From Mycobacterium palustre (lineage in GTDB: Bacteria; Actinomycetota; Actinomycetes; Mycobacteriales; Mycobacteriaceae): DNA of 64,000 nt. The notes beneath the pieces were generated by a model. That model was not told the origin of the DNA and searched no databases. It saw nothing but the letters and a program-made list of their open reading frames with translations. Numbering within the stretch: the first letter of the stretch is position 1; every line of letters begins with the position of its first letter. The stretch covers positions 1 through 64,000 of the forward strand of contig NZ_LQPJ01000094.1 in NCBI RefSeq assembly GCF_002101785.1, read 5' to 3'. Of the stretch, positions 12,601 to 19,832 are shown piece by piece. The position numbers and the translations under genes were made by a program.

Positions 12601-12881
12601 TGGTGCGCGGCCGCATCGACGCGGTGTTCGCCGACCCCGACGGCGGCGCCACCGTGGTGGACTGGAAGACCGGCGAGCCGCCGCGCGGGCCGGACGCCAT
12701 GCGCCACGCCGCGGTTCAGCTGGCCGTCTATCGCTCCGCGTGGGCCGCCCTGTCCGGGCTCCCGGAGTCGTCGGTGCGCACCGCCTTCTATTACGTGCGC
12801 ACCGGCGCCACGGTCGCACCCGACGAGCTGCCCGATCCGGCCACGCTCGCGGGGCTGTCCCCCGCGGGCGCCGGCCCATGA
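9609..12881 (+). CDS. adnB: AdnB subunit of the AdnAB helicase-nuclease
   Basis: A 1090-residue motor-nuclease. Canonical superfamily 1 motifs are present: Walker A GAGAGKT near residue 39, TFTRKAAG (Ia), LLDEYQDT near 275, SIYGWRGA, VHSAKGLEW near 666 and LLYVAITRAED near 757. The RecB nuclease motif VVDWKTGE is near residue 1016. Known AdnB supplies the main ATP-driven translocation of the AdnAB dimer and cleaves one strand. The GTG start overlaps the adnA stop (GTGA at 9609-9612), so the subunits are translationally coupled, in keeping with 1:1 assembly. The frame is open far upstream inside adnA but that is a shadow. Confidence 0.95.
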   Translation: MNPRYSPAELAGALGLFPPTDEQAAVIAAPPGPLVVIAGAGAGKTETMAARVVWLVANGYAEPGQVLGLTFTRKAAGQLLRRVRSRLARLAGIGLGGRRDEPGAPDVSTYHAFAGSLLRDYGLLLPVEPDTRLLGETELWQLAFDVVNGYRGELHTDKTPAAVTSMVLALWGQLAEHLVDTGQLRDTHLELERLIHSLPAGPYQRERGPNQWLLRLLATQTERAELVPLLDALSERMRAAKVMDFGAQMASAARLAASFPQVGDDLRSRYRVVLLDEYQDTGHAQRIALSALFGGGADDGLALTAVGDPIQSIYGWRGASATNLPRFTTDFPRADGTPAPVLELRTSWRNPPRTLQVANAISAEARRRSVAVHALRPRPDAEPGTVRCALLADVRAEREWIADQLLQHYRRAHADGAAPPTAAVLVRRNADAAPIADALRARGIPVEVVGLAGLLSVPEVADVVAMLRLVAEPTAGAAALRVLTGPRWRLGGRDVAALWRRAVALGGGGRGGEAPSAESIARAAAFDVDADTACLADAISDPGPPGSYSPAGYRRISALAAELRTLRGHLGHSLPDLVAEVRRALGVDCEARAAAGVSAGWTGAEHLDTFADVVAGYAERTTTSAGAPAAATVAGLLAYLDAAEAVENGLPPAATAVARDRVQVLTVHSAKGLEWQVVAVAHLSGGIFPSTASRSTWLTDPAELPPLLRGDRAPAGALGIPVLDTSDVTNRKQLSDKIFEHRRQLEQRRVDEERRLLYVAITRAEDTLLVSGHQWGATGIKPRGPSDFLCELKDIIDRSAAAGEPCGVVDQWAPAPADGERNPLRDTVIEAIWPADPLGARRGDVERGAVLVAEAMAAGTAEPGADLEGWAADVDALLAERARAERPAAPGLPSQVSVSGLVDLARDPAGAAQRLRHRLPTRPDPHAMLGNAFHAWVQRFYGADSLFDLGDLPGAADSDVGDTRDLAALQAAFAESPWAARTPVAVEVPFEMPIGDTVVRGRIDAVFADPDGGATVVDWKTGEPPRGPDAMRHAAVQLAVYRSAWAALSGLPESSVRTAFYYVRTGATVAPDELPDPATLAGLSPAGAGP

Positions 12882-12944
12882 TCGTGGTTACATTGAGTAT
12901 CGTGCGTGTCTCGTGCGCGGGGATCGAGGCGGTGACGGAGCCTG

Positions 12945-14015
12945 GTGGGCAACGGTAAATCGCGCAAGCTGAGCAATCTGGACGAACGGCTCACCGCCCA
13001 GCCGGGACACCAGTTGGTCGGCGTGCTGCGCATCCCCGAAGACCACCCCGGTCCCATCCGGGTTATTGCCCGCCGGGTGGCGATCGCCCTGGTGGTCCTG
13101 TTCGGCGCCGCCCTCATCGTCTATCTCGACCCCAACGGCTACCGCGACGTGCGGGGCGAGCCGCTGACGTTTTTGGACTGCGTGTACTTCGCGGCGGTGT
13201 CGCTGTCGACCACGGGGTACGGCGACATCACCCCGTACACCGAAACCGCGCGCCTGGTCCACACCGTGGTGTTCACGCCGCTGCGGATCGCGTTTTTGGT
13301 CGTGCTGGTCGGCACCACGCTCGAGGTGCTCTCGGAGCGGTCCCGGCAGGCGTGGAAGATCCAGCGTTGGAGGAGCAAAGTGCGCAACCACACCGTCGTG
13401 ATCGGCTACGGCACCAAGGGCAAGACCGCCGTCGCCGCGATCCTCGGTGACGAGGCCGCCCAGGGCGAGGTGGTCGTCGTCGACACCGACCGGTCCGCCC
13501 TCGAACACGCGGCCAGCGCCGGGCTGGTCACTGTTCAGGGCGACGCCACGCGGTCCGACGTGCTGCGGCTGGCCGGGGCCCAGCATGCCGCGTCGATCGT
13601 CGTCGCCACCAACCGCGACGACACCGCCGTGCTGGTCACGCTGACCGCGCGTGAGATCGCGCCCAAGGCCAAGATCGTGGCGTCGATCCGCGAGGCCGAG
13701 AACCAGCACCTGCTGCAGCAATCGGGGGCGGACTCGGTGGTGGTTTCCTCCGAAACCGCCGGCCGGCTGCTCGGACTGGCAACCACCACGCCCAGCGTGG
13801 TGGAGATGATCGAGGACCTGCTCACCCCCGACGCGGGGCTGGCCATCGCCGAACGCCCGGTAGAGCAGACCGAGGTCGGCGGGTCTCCGCGGCACCTGCG
13901 CGACATCGTGCTCGGCGTGGTCCGCGACGGCCACCTGCTGCGCATCGGCGCCCCCGAGGTCGATGCCATCGAAGCCAGCGACCGGCTGCTGTACATCAGA
14001 AACGCCGGGCACTAG
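12945..14015 (+). CDS. Two-transmembrane potassium channel with RCK/TrkA-N domain (Rv3200c-like)
   Basis: A 356-residue channel subunit. Transmembrane helix 1 lies around residues 44-62, the pore loop carries the K+ selectivity filter TTGYGD near residues 89-94, and helix 2 is around residues 105-125. A cytosolic RCK domain starts near residue 146 with the Rossmann-type GYGTKG and covers the rest. This is the MthK/Kch layout: a tetramer gated by nucleotide or ions bound to the RCK ring. GTG start at 12945. Its TAG stop shares its last G with the GTG that can start nudC. Confidence 0.93.
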   Translation: MGNGKSRKLSNLDERLTAQPGHQLVGVLRIPEDHPGPIRVIARRVAIALVVLFGAALIVYLDPNGYRDVRGEPLTFLDCVYFAAVSLSTTGYGDITPYTETARLVHTVVFTPLRIAFLVVLVGTTLEVLSERSRQAWKIQRWRSKVRNHTVVIGYGTKGKTAVAAILGDEAAQGEVVVVDTDRSALEHAASAGLVTVQGDATRSDVLRLAGAQHAASIVVATNRDDTAVLVTLTAREIAPKAKIVASIREAENQHLLQQSGADSVVVSSETAGRLLGLATTTPSVVEMIEDLLTPDAGLAIAERPVEQTEVGGSPRHLRDIVLGVVRDGHLLRIGAPEVDAIEASDRLLYIRNAGH

Positions 14016-14119
14016 TGGCGATCGCGAGCGCGGCGGAGCCGGGTGAAGCGGGTCGCCACGAAGACGAGCCCGTGGCGATCGCGAGCGCGGCGGAGCCGGG
14101 TGAAGCGGGTCGCCACGAA
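14015..14119 (+). repeat. Two direct copies of a 48-bp repeat, period 57 bp
   Basis: Identical 48-base units occupy 14015-14062 and 14072-14119, separated by nine bases. Each unit begins GTGGCGATCGC and ends with GTCGCCACGAA, so GTGGCGA and TCGCCAC form short terminal inverted repeats. The units are in frame with nudC (period 57 = 19 codons) and would encode AIASAAEPGEAGRHE twice. The shape suggests a dispersed intergenic mycobacterial repeat that landed exactly at the channel-nudC junction; whether other copies exist in the genome cannot be seen here. Confidence 0.85.
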
Positions 14120-15067
14120 AACCGCGGTCCGCGAACGGATTTCCAGCTGCGGGAGGTTCCGTTGCTGTCGCGCATCGGGGCCGACCGGGCCGATCAGCTG
14201 CGCACGGACGTCGATGCGGCCACCGCGGGGTGGGCGGAAGCGGCGCTGCTGCGGGTGGATTCACGCAACCAGGTCCTGGTGGCCGACGGCAGGGTGGTGC
14301 TGGGCGCCGCGGCGGCGCTGGCCGACAAGCCGCCACCGGACGCCGTGTTCCTGGGCCGCATCGAGGGCGGCCGCCACGTCTGGGCCATCCGCGGCCCGCT
14401 GCAGGCCCCCGAGGACCCGGAAGTGCAAACCGAGGTCCTCAACCTGCGGGACCTCGGCCCGATCTTCGACGACACCAGCAGCCAGCTGGTGTCCTCGGCC
14501 GTCGCCCTGCTGAATTGGCATGACAGGTCGCGGTTTAGCGCCGTCGACGGCTCGCCGACGAGGCCGGCCCGAGCCGGGTGGTCACGGATCAACCCGGTCA
14601 CCGGCCACGAGGAGTTCCCGCGCATCGACCCGGCGGTGATCTGCCTGGTGCACGACGGCGCCGACCGCGCCGTGCTGGCCCGACAGGCGGTGTGGCCGGA
14701 GCGGATGTTTTCCCTGCTGGCCGGATTCGTCGAGGCGGGCGAGTCCTTCGAAGTGTGCGTCGCGCGGGAGATCCGCGAGGAAATCGGCCTGACCGTGCGC
14801 GACGTGCGCTACCTGGGCAGCCAGCCGTGGCCGTTCCCGCGATCGCTGATGGTCGGCTTCCACGCGCTGGCCGACCCCACCGAGGAGTTCTCGTTCAACG
14901 ACGGCGAGATCGCCGAGGCGAAGTGGTTCACCCGCGACGAGGTGCGCGCCGCACTGGACGCCGGTGACTGGAGCAGCGCGTCAACCTCGACGGACTCGAA
15001 ACTGCTTCTGCCCGGCTCGATTTCGATCGCGCGCGTCATCATCGAATCCTGGGCCGCGCTCGAGTGA
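14015..15067 (+). CDS. nudC: NAD(H) pyrophosphatase NudC with repeat-encoded N-terminal extension
   Basis: The C-terminal part is a Nudix hydrolase: GFVEAGESFEVCVAREI begins the Nudix box near residue 237 and SQPWPFPRS, the NADH-class signature, follows near residue 268. The family cleaves NAD(H) and can remove NAD caps from RNA. The zinc-ribbon cysteines of E. coli NudC are absent. Homology to mycobacterial NudC begins at about residue 43 (DFQLREVPLLSR). No ATG, GTG or TTG lies between the repeats and that point, so the start must be GTG 14015 or in-frame GTG 14072, both inside a tandem 48-bp repeat. GTG 14015 overlaps the channel gene stop by one base. Confidence 0.9.
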   Translation: MAIASAAEPGEAGRHEDEPVAIASAAEPGEAGRHENRGPRTDFQLREVPLLSRIGADRADQLRTDVDAATAGWAEAALLRVDSRNQVLVADGRVVLGAAAALADKPPPDAVFLGRIEGGRHVWAIRGPLQAPEDPEVQTEVLNLRDLGPIFDDTSSQLVSSAVALLNWHDRSRFSAVDGSPTRPARAGWSRINPVTGHEEFPRIDPAVICLVHDGADRAVLARQAVWPERMFSLLAGFVEAGESFEVCVAREIREEIGLTVRDVRYLGSQPWPFPRSLMVGFHALADPTEEFSFNDGEIAEAKWFTRDEVRAALDAGDWSSASTSTDSKLLLPGSISIARVIIESWAALE

Positions 15068-15074
15068 CGCTACG

Positions 15075-15329
15075 TTAACCGCCGACTTCGGCCAGCTTCG
15101 CCTTGACCTGCGCCGCGCTCGGGTTGGTCAGCGTCGAACCGTCGGCGAACTTGACCGTCGGGACCGTCCTGTTGCCGCCGTTGACCGAGCCGACGAATTC
15201 CGCCGCCGCGGGGTCGTGTTCGATGTCGACCTCGTCGTAGGAGACGCCGGCGGACTTCAGCACCGTCTTGAGCCGGTGGCAGTAACCACACCACGACGTC
15301 GTGTAAACGGTGAGCGAAGGATTGGCCAT
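15075..15329 (-). CDS. mrx1: Mycoredoxin 1 (glutaredoxin-like)
   Basis: An 84-residue thioredoxin-fold protein with the active site CGYC at residues 14-17 and the cis-Pro loop in NRTVPTVKF near residue 55. Mycoredoxin-1 (Rv3198A) reduces mycothiol mixed disulfides in actinobacteria. The ATG at 15329 is chosen because the encoded start, MANPSLTVYTTSW, matches the beta-strand opening of the family; the frame is open further upstream without homology. It is convergent with nudC (seven bases between stops) and divergent from uvrD2, as in M. tuberculosis. Confidence 0.93.
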   Translation of the reverse strand: MANPSLTVYTTSWCGYCHRLKTVLKSAGVSYDEVDIEHDPAAAEFVGSVNGGNRTVPTVKFADGSTLTNPSAAQVKAKLAEVGG

Positions 15330-15418
15330 AGCCAAGACAACGTACCTTGGGCGGTGACGCATTCCGCGCCCGGGCAAGGTGTGGCGCTGCGCCCGGTTTG
15401 TCGGGCACCGCTGACAAG

Positions 15419-17539
15419 ATGGACGCCATGCCGATGGTCGCCGACGCACTGACCGCCGAGCTCGACGACGAGCAGCGCGAAGCGGTGCTGGCCCCGCGCG
15501 GACCGGTGTGCGTGCTCGCCGGAGCGGGCACGGGCAAGACCCGCACCATCACGCACCGCATCGCCCAGCTCGTCGCCGGTGGCCACGTCGCGCCGGGGCA
15601 GGTCCTGGCGGTCACCTTCACCCAGCGCGCGGCGGGCGAGATGCGGTCGCGGCTGCGGGCGCTGGCGGCGGCCGCGCGCACCGGCGCCGGGGTCGGCGCG
15701 GTGCAGGCGCTGACGTTCCACGCCGCCGCGCACCGCCAACTGCGCTACTTCTGGCCGCGCGTGGTCGGCGGCACCGGCTGGCAGCTGCTGGACACCAAGT
15801 TCGCCGTGGTGGCCAGGGCCGCCAACCGCTGCCGGCTCAACGTCAGCACCGATGACGTGCGCGACCTGGCCGGCGAGATCGAGTGGGCCAAGGCGTCGCT
15901 GATCGGCCCCGAGCAGTACCCGTCCGCAGTGGCCGCCGCCGGCCGAGACCTCCCGATGGACGCCGCGAAGATCGCGGCCGTCTACGACGCCTACGAGGCC
16001 CTCAAAGTCCGCGACGAATCGGTCACGCTGCTCGACTTCGACGACCTGCTGCTGCACACCGCCGCCGCGATCGAGAACGACGCGGCCGTGGCCGAGGAGT
16101 TCCGCGACCGCTACCGCTGCTTCGTCGTCGACGAATACCAGGACGTCACCCCGCTGCAGCAGCGCGTGCTGGCGGCCTGGCTGGGCGACCGCGACGACCT
16201 GACCGTCGTCGGCGACGCCAACCAGACCATCTACTCGTTCACCGGCGCCACGCCCCGCTTCCTGCTGGACTTCTCGCGTCGGTTCCCCGACGCGACGGTG
16301 GTGCGCCTGGAACGCGACTACCGGTCCACGCCGCAGGTGGTGTCGCTGGCCAACCAGGTGATCGCCGCCGCCCGCGGCCGGGTCGCCGGCAGCAAGCTGC
16401 AGCTGGTCGGCCAGCGCGCGCCCGGACCGGCGCCGAGCTTTCACGAGCATCCCGACGAGACGGCCGAGGCCGCCGCCGTCGCGGCGTCGATCGCCCGGCT
16501 GATCGAGGGCGGCACCCCGCCGTCGGAGATCGCGGTGCTCTACCGGGTCAACGCGCAATCCGAGGTGTACGAGGAGGCGCTGACCGAGGCTGGCATCACC
16601 TACCAGATCCGCGGCGGCGAGGGGTTTTTCAACCGCCAGGAAATCAAGCAGGCGCTGCTGGCCCTGCAGCGCGCGGCCGAGCGCGGTCCGGAAAACACCG
16701 GCGGGCCACTGCCGGACGTGGTGCGCGCGGCGCTCGAGCCGCTGGGCCTCACCGCCGAGGAGCCCACCGGCGCCCGGGCCCGCGACCGCTGGGAGGCGCT
16801 GACGGCGCTCGCCCAGCTGGTCGACGACGAGGTCGCGCAGCGCCCGCAGCTCGACCTGCCGGGGCTGGTGGCCGAGCTGCGGATGCGCGCCGACTCGCGC
16901 CACCCCCCGGTGGTGCAGGGCGTCACGCTGGCGTCCCTGCACGCCGCCAAGGGGCTCGAGTGGGACGCGGTGTTTTTGGTCGGACTGGCCGACGGCACCC
17001 TCCCCATCTCGCACGCCCTGGCGCACGGCGCCGAAAGCGAGGCCGTCGAGGAGGAGCGCCGCCTGCTCTACGTCGGAATCACCAGGGCGCGAATCCATTT
17101 GGCGCTCAGCTGGGCGTTGGCACGCAGCCCGGGGGGTCGGCAGAGCCGCAAGCCGTCCCGGTTCCTCAACGGCATCGCCCCGCAGACCCGCGCCGACACC
17201 GCGCCCGCCAGGGCCCGGCGCAACCGCGGCACGGCGACCCGCTGCCGGATCTGCAACAAGAGCCTGACCACGCCGGCGGCCATCATGCTGCGCCGCTGCG
17301 AGACCTGCGCGGCCGACATCGACGAGGACCTGCTGCTGCGGCTCAAGGAGTGGCGGCTCGACGTCGCCAAGGAACAGAAGGTGCCCGCCTACGTCGTGTT
17401 CACCGACAACACGCTGATCGCCATCGCCGAGCTGCTGCCCGACGACGAGGCGGCCCTCATCGCGATCCCCGGCATCGGCGCACGCAAGCTCGAACAGTAC
17501 GGGCCGGACGTGCTGGAGCTGGTGCGGCAATCCCGCTGA
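15419..17539 (+). CDS. uvrD2: ATP-dependent DNA helicase UvrD2
   Basis: A protein of about 706 residues. Helicase motifs: Walker A AGAGTGKT near residue 36, [19 protein letters not shown] near 237, [18 protein letters not shown] and [10 protein letters not shown]. Near residue 610 a four-cysteine module (CRIC then CETC) is the zinc tetracysteine of mycobacterial UvrD2, and residues about 640-706 form an HRDC domain. UvrD2 is an essential 3'-to-5' helicase in M. tuberculosis. Three ATGs lie close together (15419, 15428, 15434); the first is reported, and none has a good ribosome-binding site. Confidence 0.94.
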   Translation: MDAMPMVADALTAELDDEQREAVLAPRGPVCVLAGAGTGKTRTITHRIAQLVAGGHVAPGQVLAVTFTQRAAGEMRSRLRALAAAARTGAGVGAVQALTFHAAAHRQLRYFWPRVVGGTGWQLLDTKFAVVARAANRCRLNVSTDDVRDLAGEIEWAKASLIGPEQYPSAVAAAGRDLPMDAAKIAAVYDAYEALKVRDESVTLLDFDDLLLHTAAAIENDAAVAEEFRDRYRCFVVDEYQDVTPLQQRVLAAWLGDRDDLTVVGDANQTIYSFTGATPRFLLDFSRRFPDATVVRLERDYRSTPQVVSLANQVIAAARGRVAGSKLQLVGQRAPGPAPSFHEHPDETAEAAAVAASIARLIEGGTPPSEIAVLYRVNAQSEVYEEALTEAGITYQIRGGEGFFNRQEIKQALLALQRAAERGPENTGGPLPDVVRAALEPLGLTAEEPTGARARDRWEALTALAQLVDDEVAQRPQLDLPGLVAELRMRADSRHPPVVQGVTLASLHAAKGLEWDAVFLVGLADGTLPISHALAHGAESEAVEEERRLLYVGITRARIHLALSWALARSPGGRQSRKPSRFLNGIAPQTRADTAPARARRNRGTATRCRICNKSLTTPAAIMLRRCETCAADIDEDLLLRLKEWRLDVAKEQKVPAYVVFTDNTLIAIAELLPDDEAALIAIPGIGARKLEQYGPDVLELVRQSR

Positions 17540-17562
17540 ATCGCAAAAAAGCCGCAGGTCAG

Positions 17563-17600
17563 AAAATCGGTTGTGGGTATCTGCCGGTAGCGTTTACCCT
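17563..17600 (+). promoter_or_regulatory. Probable WhiB7-dependent whiB7 promoter
   Basis: AAAAT at 17563-17567 is followed, after exactly three bases, by a -35-like TTGTGG (17571-17576), an 18-base spacer, and a -10-like TACCCT (17595-17600). WhiB7 promoters are known for an AT-rich element three bases upstream of the -35 hexamer, read by the AT-hook of WhiB7 bound to SigA. This is 350 bases before whiB7 and would give a long leader. Boxes were assigned by eye. Confidence 0.7.
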
Positions 17601-17663
17601 CGAAACCGCGTTTTGCTGCCGGCTGACGGCGCGCACGGGCGTATCGAGAGGAGGGTCGCCACC

Positions 17664-17813
17664 ATGATCACCAACGCGTTCGGTGTAGGCGTGGCTGCCG
17701 CGGCGAAGGCCGCGGCGACCCTGCATGCCGCCCACGCCGCCGCGCCGGCGGCTGCGGTCAAGCACCGTTTCGCCGCCGCGACCGACGCGTCCGTGGATTG
17801 GGGCCATACCTAA
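17664..17813 (+). CDS. whiB7 leader upstream ORF (49 residues)
   Basis: An ATG at 17664 has a strong AGGAGGG Shine-Dalgarno eight bases upstream. The 49-residue product is Ala-rich with several His (begins MITNAFGVGVAAAAK) and has no recognisable domain. It ends with TAA at 17813, 19 bases before a strong hairpin. Mycobacterial whiB7 leaders are known to contain a translated uORF whose ribosome stalling controls attenuation; this ORF is in the right place to do that. The peptide itself may have no other function. Confidence 0.65.
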   Translation: MITNAFGVGVAAAAKAAATLHAAHAAAPAAAVKHRFAAATDASVDWGHT

Positions 17814-17832
17814 CTAGCCCGAATCTCCCGAA

Positions 17833-17870
17833 ATGGCCACGGACCCGAAGTCAGAAGGATCCGTGGCCAT
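17833..17870 (+). terminator. Attenuator-like hairpin in the whiB7 leader
   Basis: ATGGCCACGGA (17833-17843) and TCCGTGGCCAT (17860-17870) are perfect reverse complements: an 11-bp stem with a 16-base loop. There is no run of T after it, only ATAGTTGTC, so it may act as a pause, a weak terminator, or part of a larger switch. It sits between the uORF and whiB7, the site of the conditional terminator described for mycobacterial whiB7 leaders. Confidence 0.6.
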
Positions 17871-17949
17871 AGTTGTCAGGCCGACAGCCCGCCTGGTCCG
17901 GATCACCGCACAGGACAGCTACCCCGACCAGGAAGCAGGTGAGCAGGAC

Positions 17950-18210
17950 ATGACGGCACTGCCAGTCCCCAGACCGACGCTGCCGTGTCATGCCGACGAC
18001 CCCGACCTGTGGTTCGTCGAGACCCCCGCCGACTTGGAGCGCGCCAAGACGCTCTGCGCGGACTGCCCCGTCCGGCGCCAGTGCCTGACGGCGGCGCTCG
18101 AGCGCGCCGAACCGTGGGGCGTGTGGGGCGGCGAGATCTTCGAGCGGGGCTCGATCGTCAGCGCCAAGCGCCCGCGCGGCCGTCCCCGCAAGGACGTCGT
18201 CGCGGCGTAG
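17950..18210 (+). CDS. whiB7: Transcriptional regulator WhiB7
   Basis: An 86-residue WhiB protein. Four iron-sulfur cysteines are at positions 13, 36, 39 and 45; EPWGVWGGE at 54-62 is the WhiB turn that contacts SigA; and RGRPRK at 76-81 is the C-terminal AT-hook specific to WhiB7. It activates intrinsic ribosome-antibiotic resistance genes such as efflux pumps, erm and eis-type enzymes in mycobacteria, and its own gene. ATG 17950 is chosen because the product from there matches known WhiB7; the frame is open upstream into the hairpin. Confidence 0.95.
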   Translation: MTALPVPRPTLPCHADDPDLWFVETPADLERAKTLCADCPVRRQCLTAALERAEPWGVWGGEIFERGSIVSAKRPRGRPRKDVVAA

Positions 18211-18226
18211 CGCACCGACGAGGCGC

Positions 18227-19555
18227 TTAGACGACGACGCTGTCGGGCTCGGCGAAACCGGGAATCAGTTCTTCCGACAGCGCCTTGATCGGCACGTGCG
18301 CGTCCAGCTGGCACAGGATGGCGGCCACCGACGAGATCACCCGCATCGGGATGGCCAGCTTGACCGGCAGGTCCATCTGCCGGGCGGTCTTGATCTGCGA
18401 GACGGACCGGTCGATCTGCACGGCGGTCATCTTCTGCAGCCACTTGCGGGTGTAGTGGAAGACGTCGACCTGGATGGGTTCGACGTACTGGCGCAGCATC
18501 TCGTCGATGTCGCGCACCGACACCTGCTGGCCCTTCTGGATGAAACCCGCCTTCTCCATGGTCGGCAGCAGCAGGTCGTAGTTCTTCTCGCGGGCCAGCC
18601 GCATGATCATGCCCAGCTCGATGGGGAAGCCGCCGGGCAGCGGCGCGACGGCGCCGAAGTCGATGACGGCCATCCGGTCGTCGGGCAGCAGCATGAAGTT
18701 CCCCGGGTGGGCGTCGCCGTGCATCATGCCCAGCCGGCGCGGCGCGTCGAAGGTGAGCTCGAGGAGCCGCGTGCCGATCAGGTCGCGCTGCGCGGGGGTT
18801 CCATCGCGGATGATCTCGGCCATCGGCACCCCGTCGATCCACTCCTGGATCACCACCTTGGGGGCGCTGGCCACGACGCGCGGCACCGCGAAGTGCGGGT
18901 GGTCGTGATAGGCCTTGGCGAAGGCGCGCTGGTTGTCGGCCTCGAGCCGATAGTCGAGTTCCATCTCGGTGCGCTGGATCAGCTCATCCACCACGCCCTG
19001 GACGTCGGCGCCCGGCGACAGCTGTTTGAGCACGCCGACCATCCGCTGCATCGTCTTGAGGTCGGCGCGCAGCGCCTCGTCGGCGCCCGGGTACTGGATC
19101 TTGACGGCCACCTCGCGGCCGTCGGACCACACCGCCTTGTGCACCTGGCCGATGCTGGCCGACGCGACCGGCGTGTCGTCGAACGAGCTGAACCGCTCGC
19201 GCCACTTGGTGCCCAGCTGGGCGTCGAGCACCCGGTGCACCTTGGCGGCGGGCAGCGGCGGGGCGTCCTTCTGCAGCTTTGTCAGCGCTTCGCGGTACGG
19301 CTCGCCGTATTCCTCGGGGATGGCGGCTTCCATGACCGACAGGGCCTGGCCGACCTTCATCGCCCCGCCCTTGAGCTCGCCCAGCACGGTGAACAACTGG
19401 TTGGCGGCCTTCTCCAACATCTCGGCCTGGACTTCGTCCTTCGACTTCCCGGTCAATCGCTTGCCGAAGCCGAGCGCCGCCCGGCCGGCGAAGCCGACCG
19501 GAATGCTGGCCAGCTTCGCGTTGCGCGCAGCCCGGCCGCGTTTGATGTCTGCCAC
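18227..19555 (-). CDS. ABC1/UbiB family atypical kinase (Rv3197-like)
   Basis: The protein has about 442 residues. Family features include KGGAMKVGQALS (the KxGQ segment typical of UbiB), VASASIGQVHKA (Ala-rich nucleotide loop), VAVKIQYPG (catalytic Lys), HGDAHPGNFML and VIDFGAVAP (catalytic and metal-binding loops). UbiB kinases act on lipid or quinone metabolism; the substrate in mycobacteria is unknown. No clear membrane segment. GTG 19555 is chosen by alignment to Rv3197 (IKRGRAARNAKLAS); ATG 19570 and GTG 19579 in the same frame are alternatives. Convergent with whiB7, 16 bases apart. Confidence 0.9.
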   Translation of the reverse strand: MADIKRGRAARNAKLASIPVGFAGRAALGFGKRLTGKSKDEVQAEMLEKAANQLFTVLGELKGGAMKVGQALSVMEAAIPEEYGEPYREALTKLQKDAPPLPAAKVHRVLDAQLGTKWRERFSSFDDTPVASASIGQVHKAVWSDGREVAVKIQYPGADEALRADLKTMQRMVGVLKQLSPGADVQGVVDELIQRTEMELDYRLEADNQRAFAKAYHDHPHFAVPRVVASAPKVVIQEWIDGVPMAEIIRDGTPAQRDLIGTRLLELTFDAPRRLGMMHGDAHPGNFMLLPDDRMAVIDFGAVAPLPGGFPIELGMIMRLAREKNYDLLLPTMEKAGFIQKGQQVSVRDIDEMLRQYVEPIQVDVFHYTRKWLQKMTAVQIDRSVSQIKTARQMDLPVKLAIPMRVISSVAAILCQLDAHVPIKALSEELIPGFAEPDSVVV

Positions 19556-19664
19556 GCATCCATCATCCATGACGGCCACGCAGCGGTGCTGTAGATCCGG
19601 CCTTCGGTTGTGCCTTGCACGTCACACCGCCGCGACTTAGCCGAAGGTTGGTACCGACACAGCC

Positions 19665-19757
19665 ATGTCAGCCAAGCAGACGCAGCACGGCGCCGCCGAC
19701 GCCTTGTACCGGGCGATCATCGAAACACTGGCAAGAACCGAAACGACGGCACCGTGA
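19665..19757 (+). CDS. Possible small protein (30 residues)
   Basis: An ATG at 19665 opens a 30-codon frame (begins MSAKQTQHGAADALYRAI) ending TGA at 19757. It lies between two convergently or divergently arranged minus-strand genes in a 277-base gap where M. tuberculosis has the small gene Rv3196A, so it could be a short or truncated relative. There is no strong ribosome-binding site. Low confidence. Confidence 0.3.
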   Translation: MSAKQTQHGAADALYRAIIETLARTETTAP

Positions 19758-19832
19758 CCGCCGACATTCTGGAACGCTGGCCAGGGCGCACGCGGCGGCG
19801 TCGACGAACGGCCCCGACCGGGGGCGCCTGGG

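Noticed and set aside
9891..12707. Very long minus-strand open frame opposite adnB
   Set aside because: It is the complement of a strongly supported AdnB coding frame in GC-rich DNA; its translation is Arg/Gly/His-rich low-complexity with no family features. The same applies to 6505-8631 and 15257-17530.
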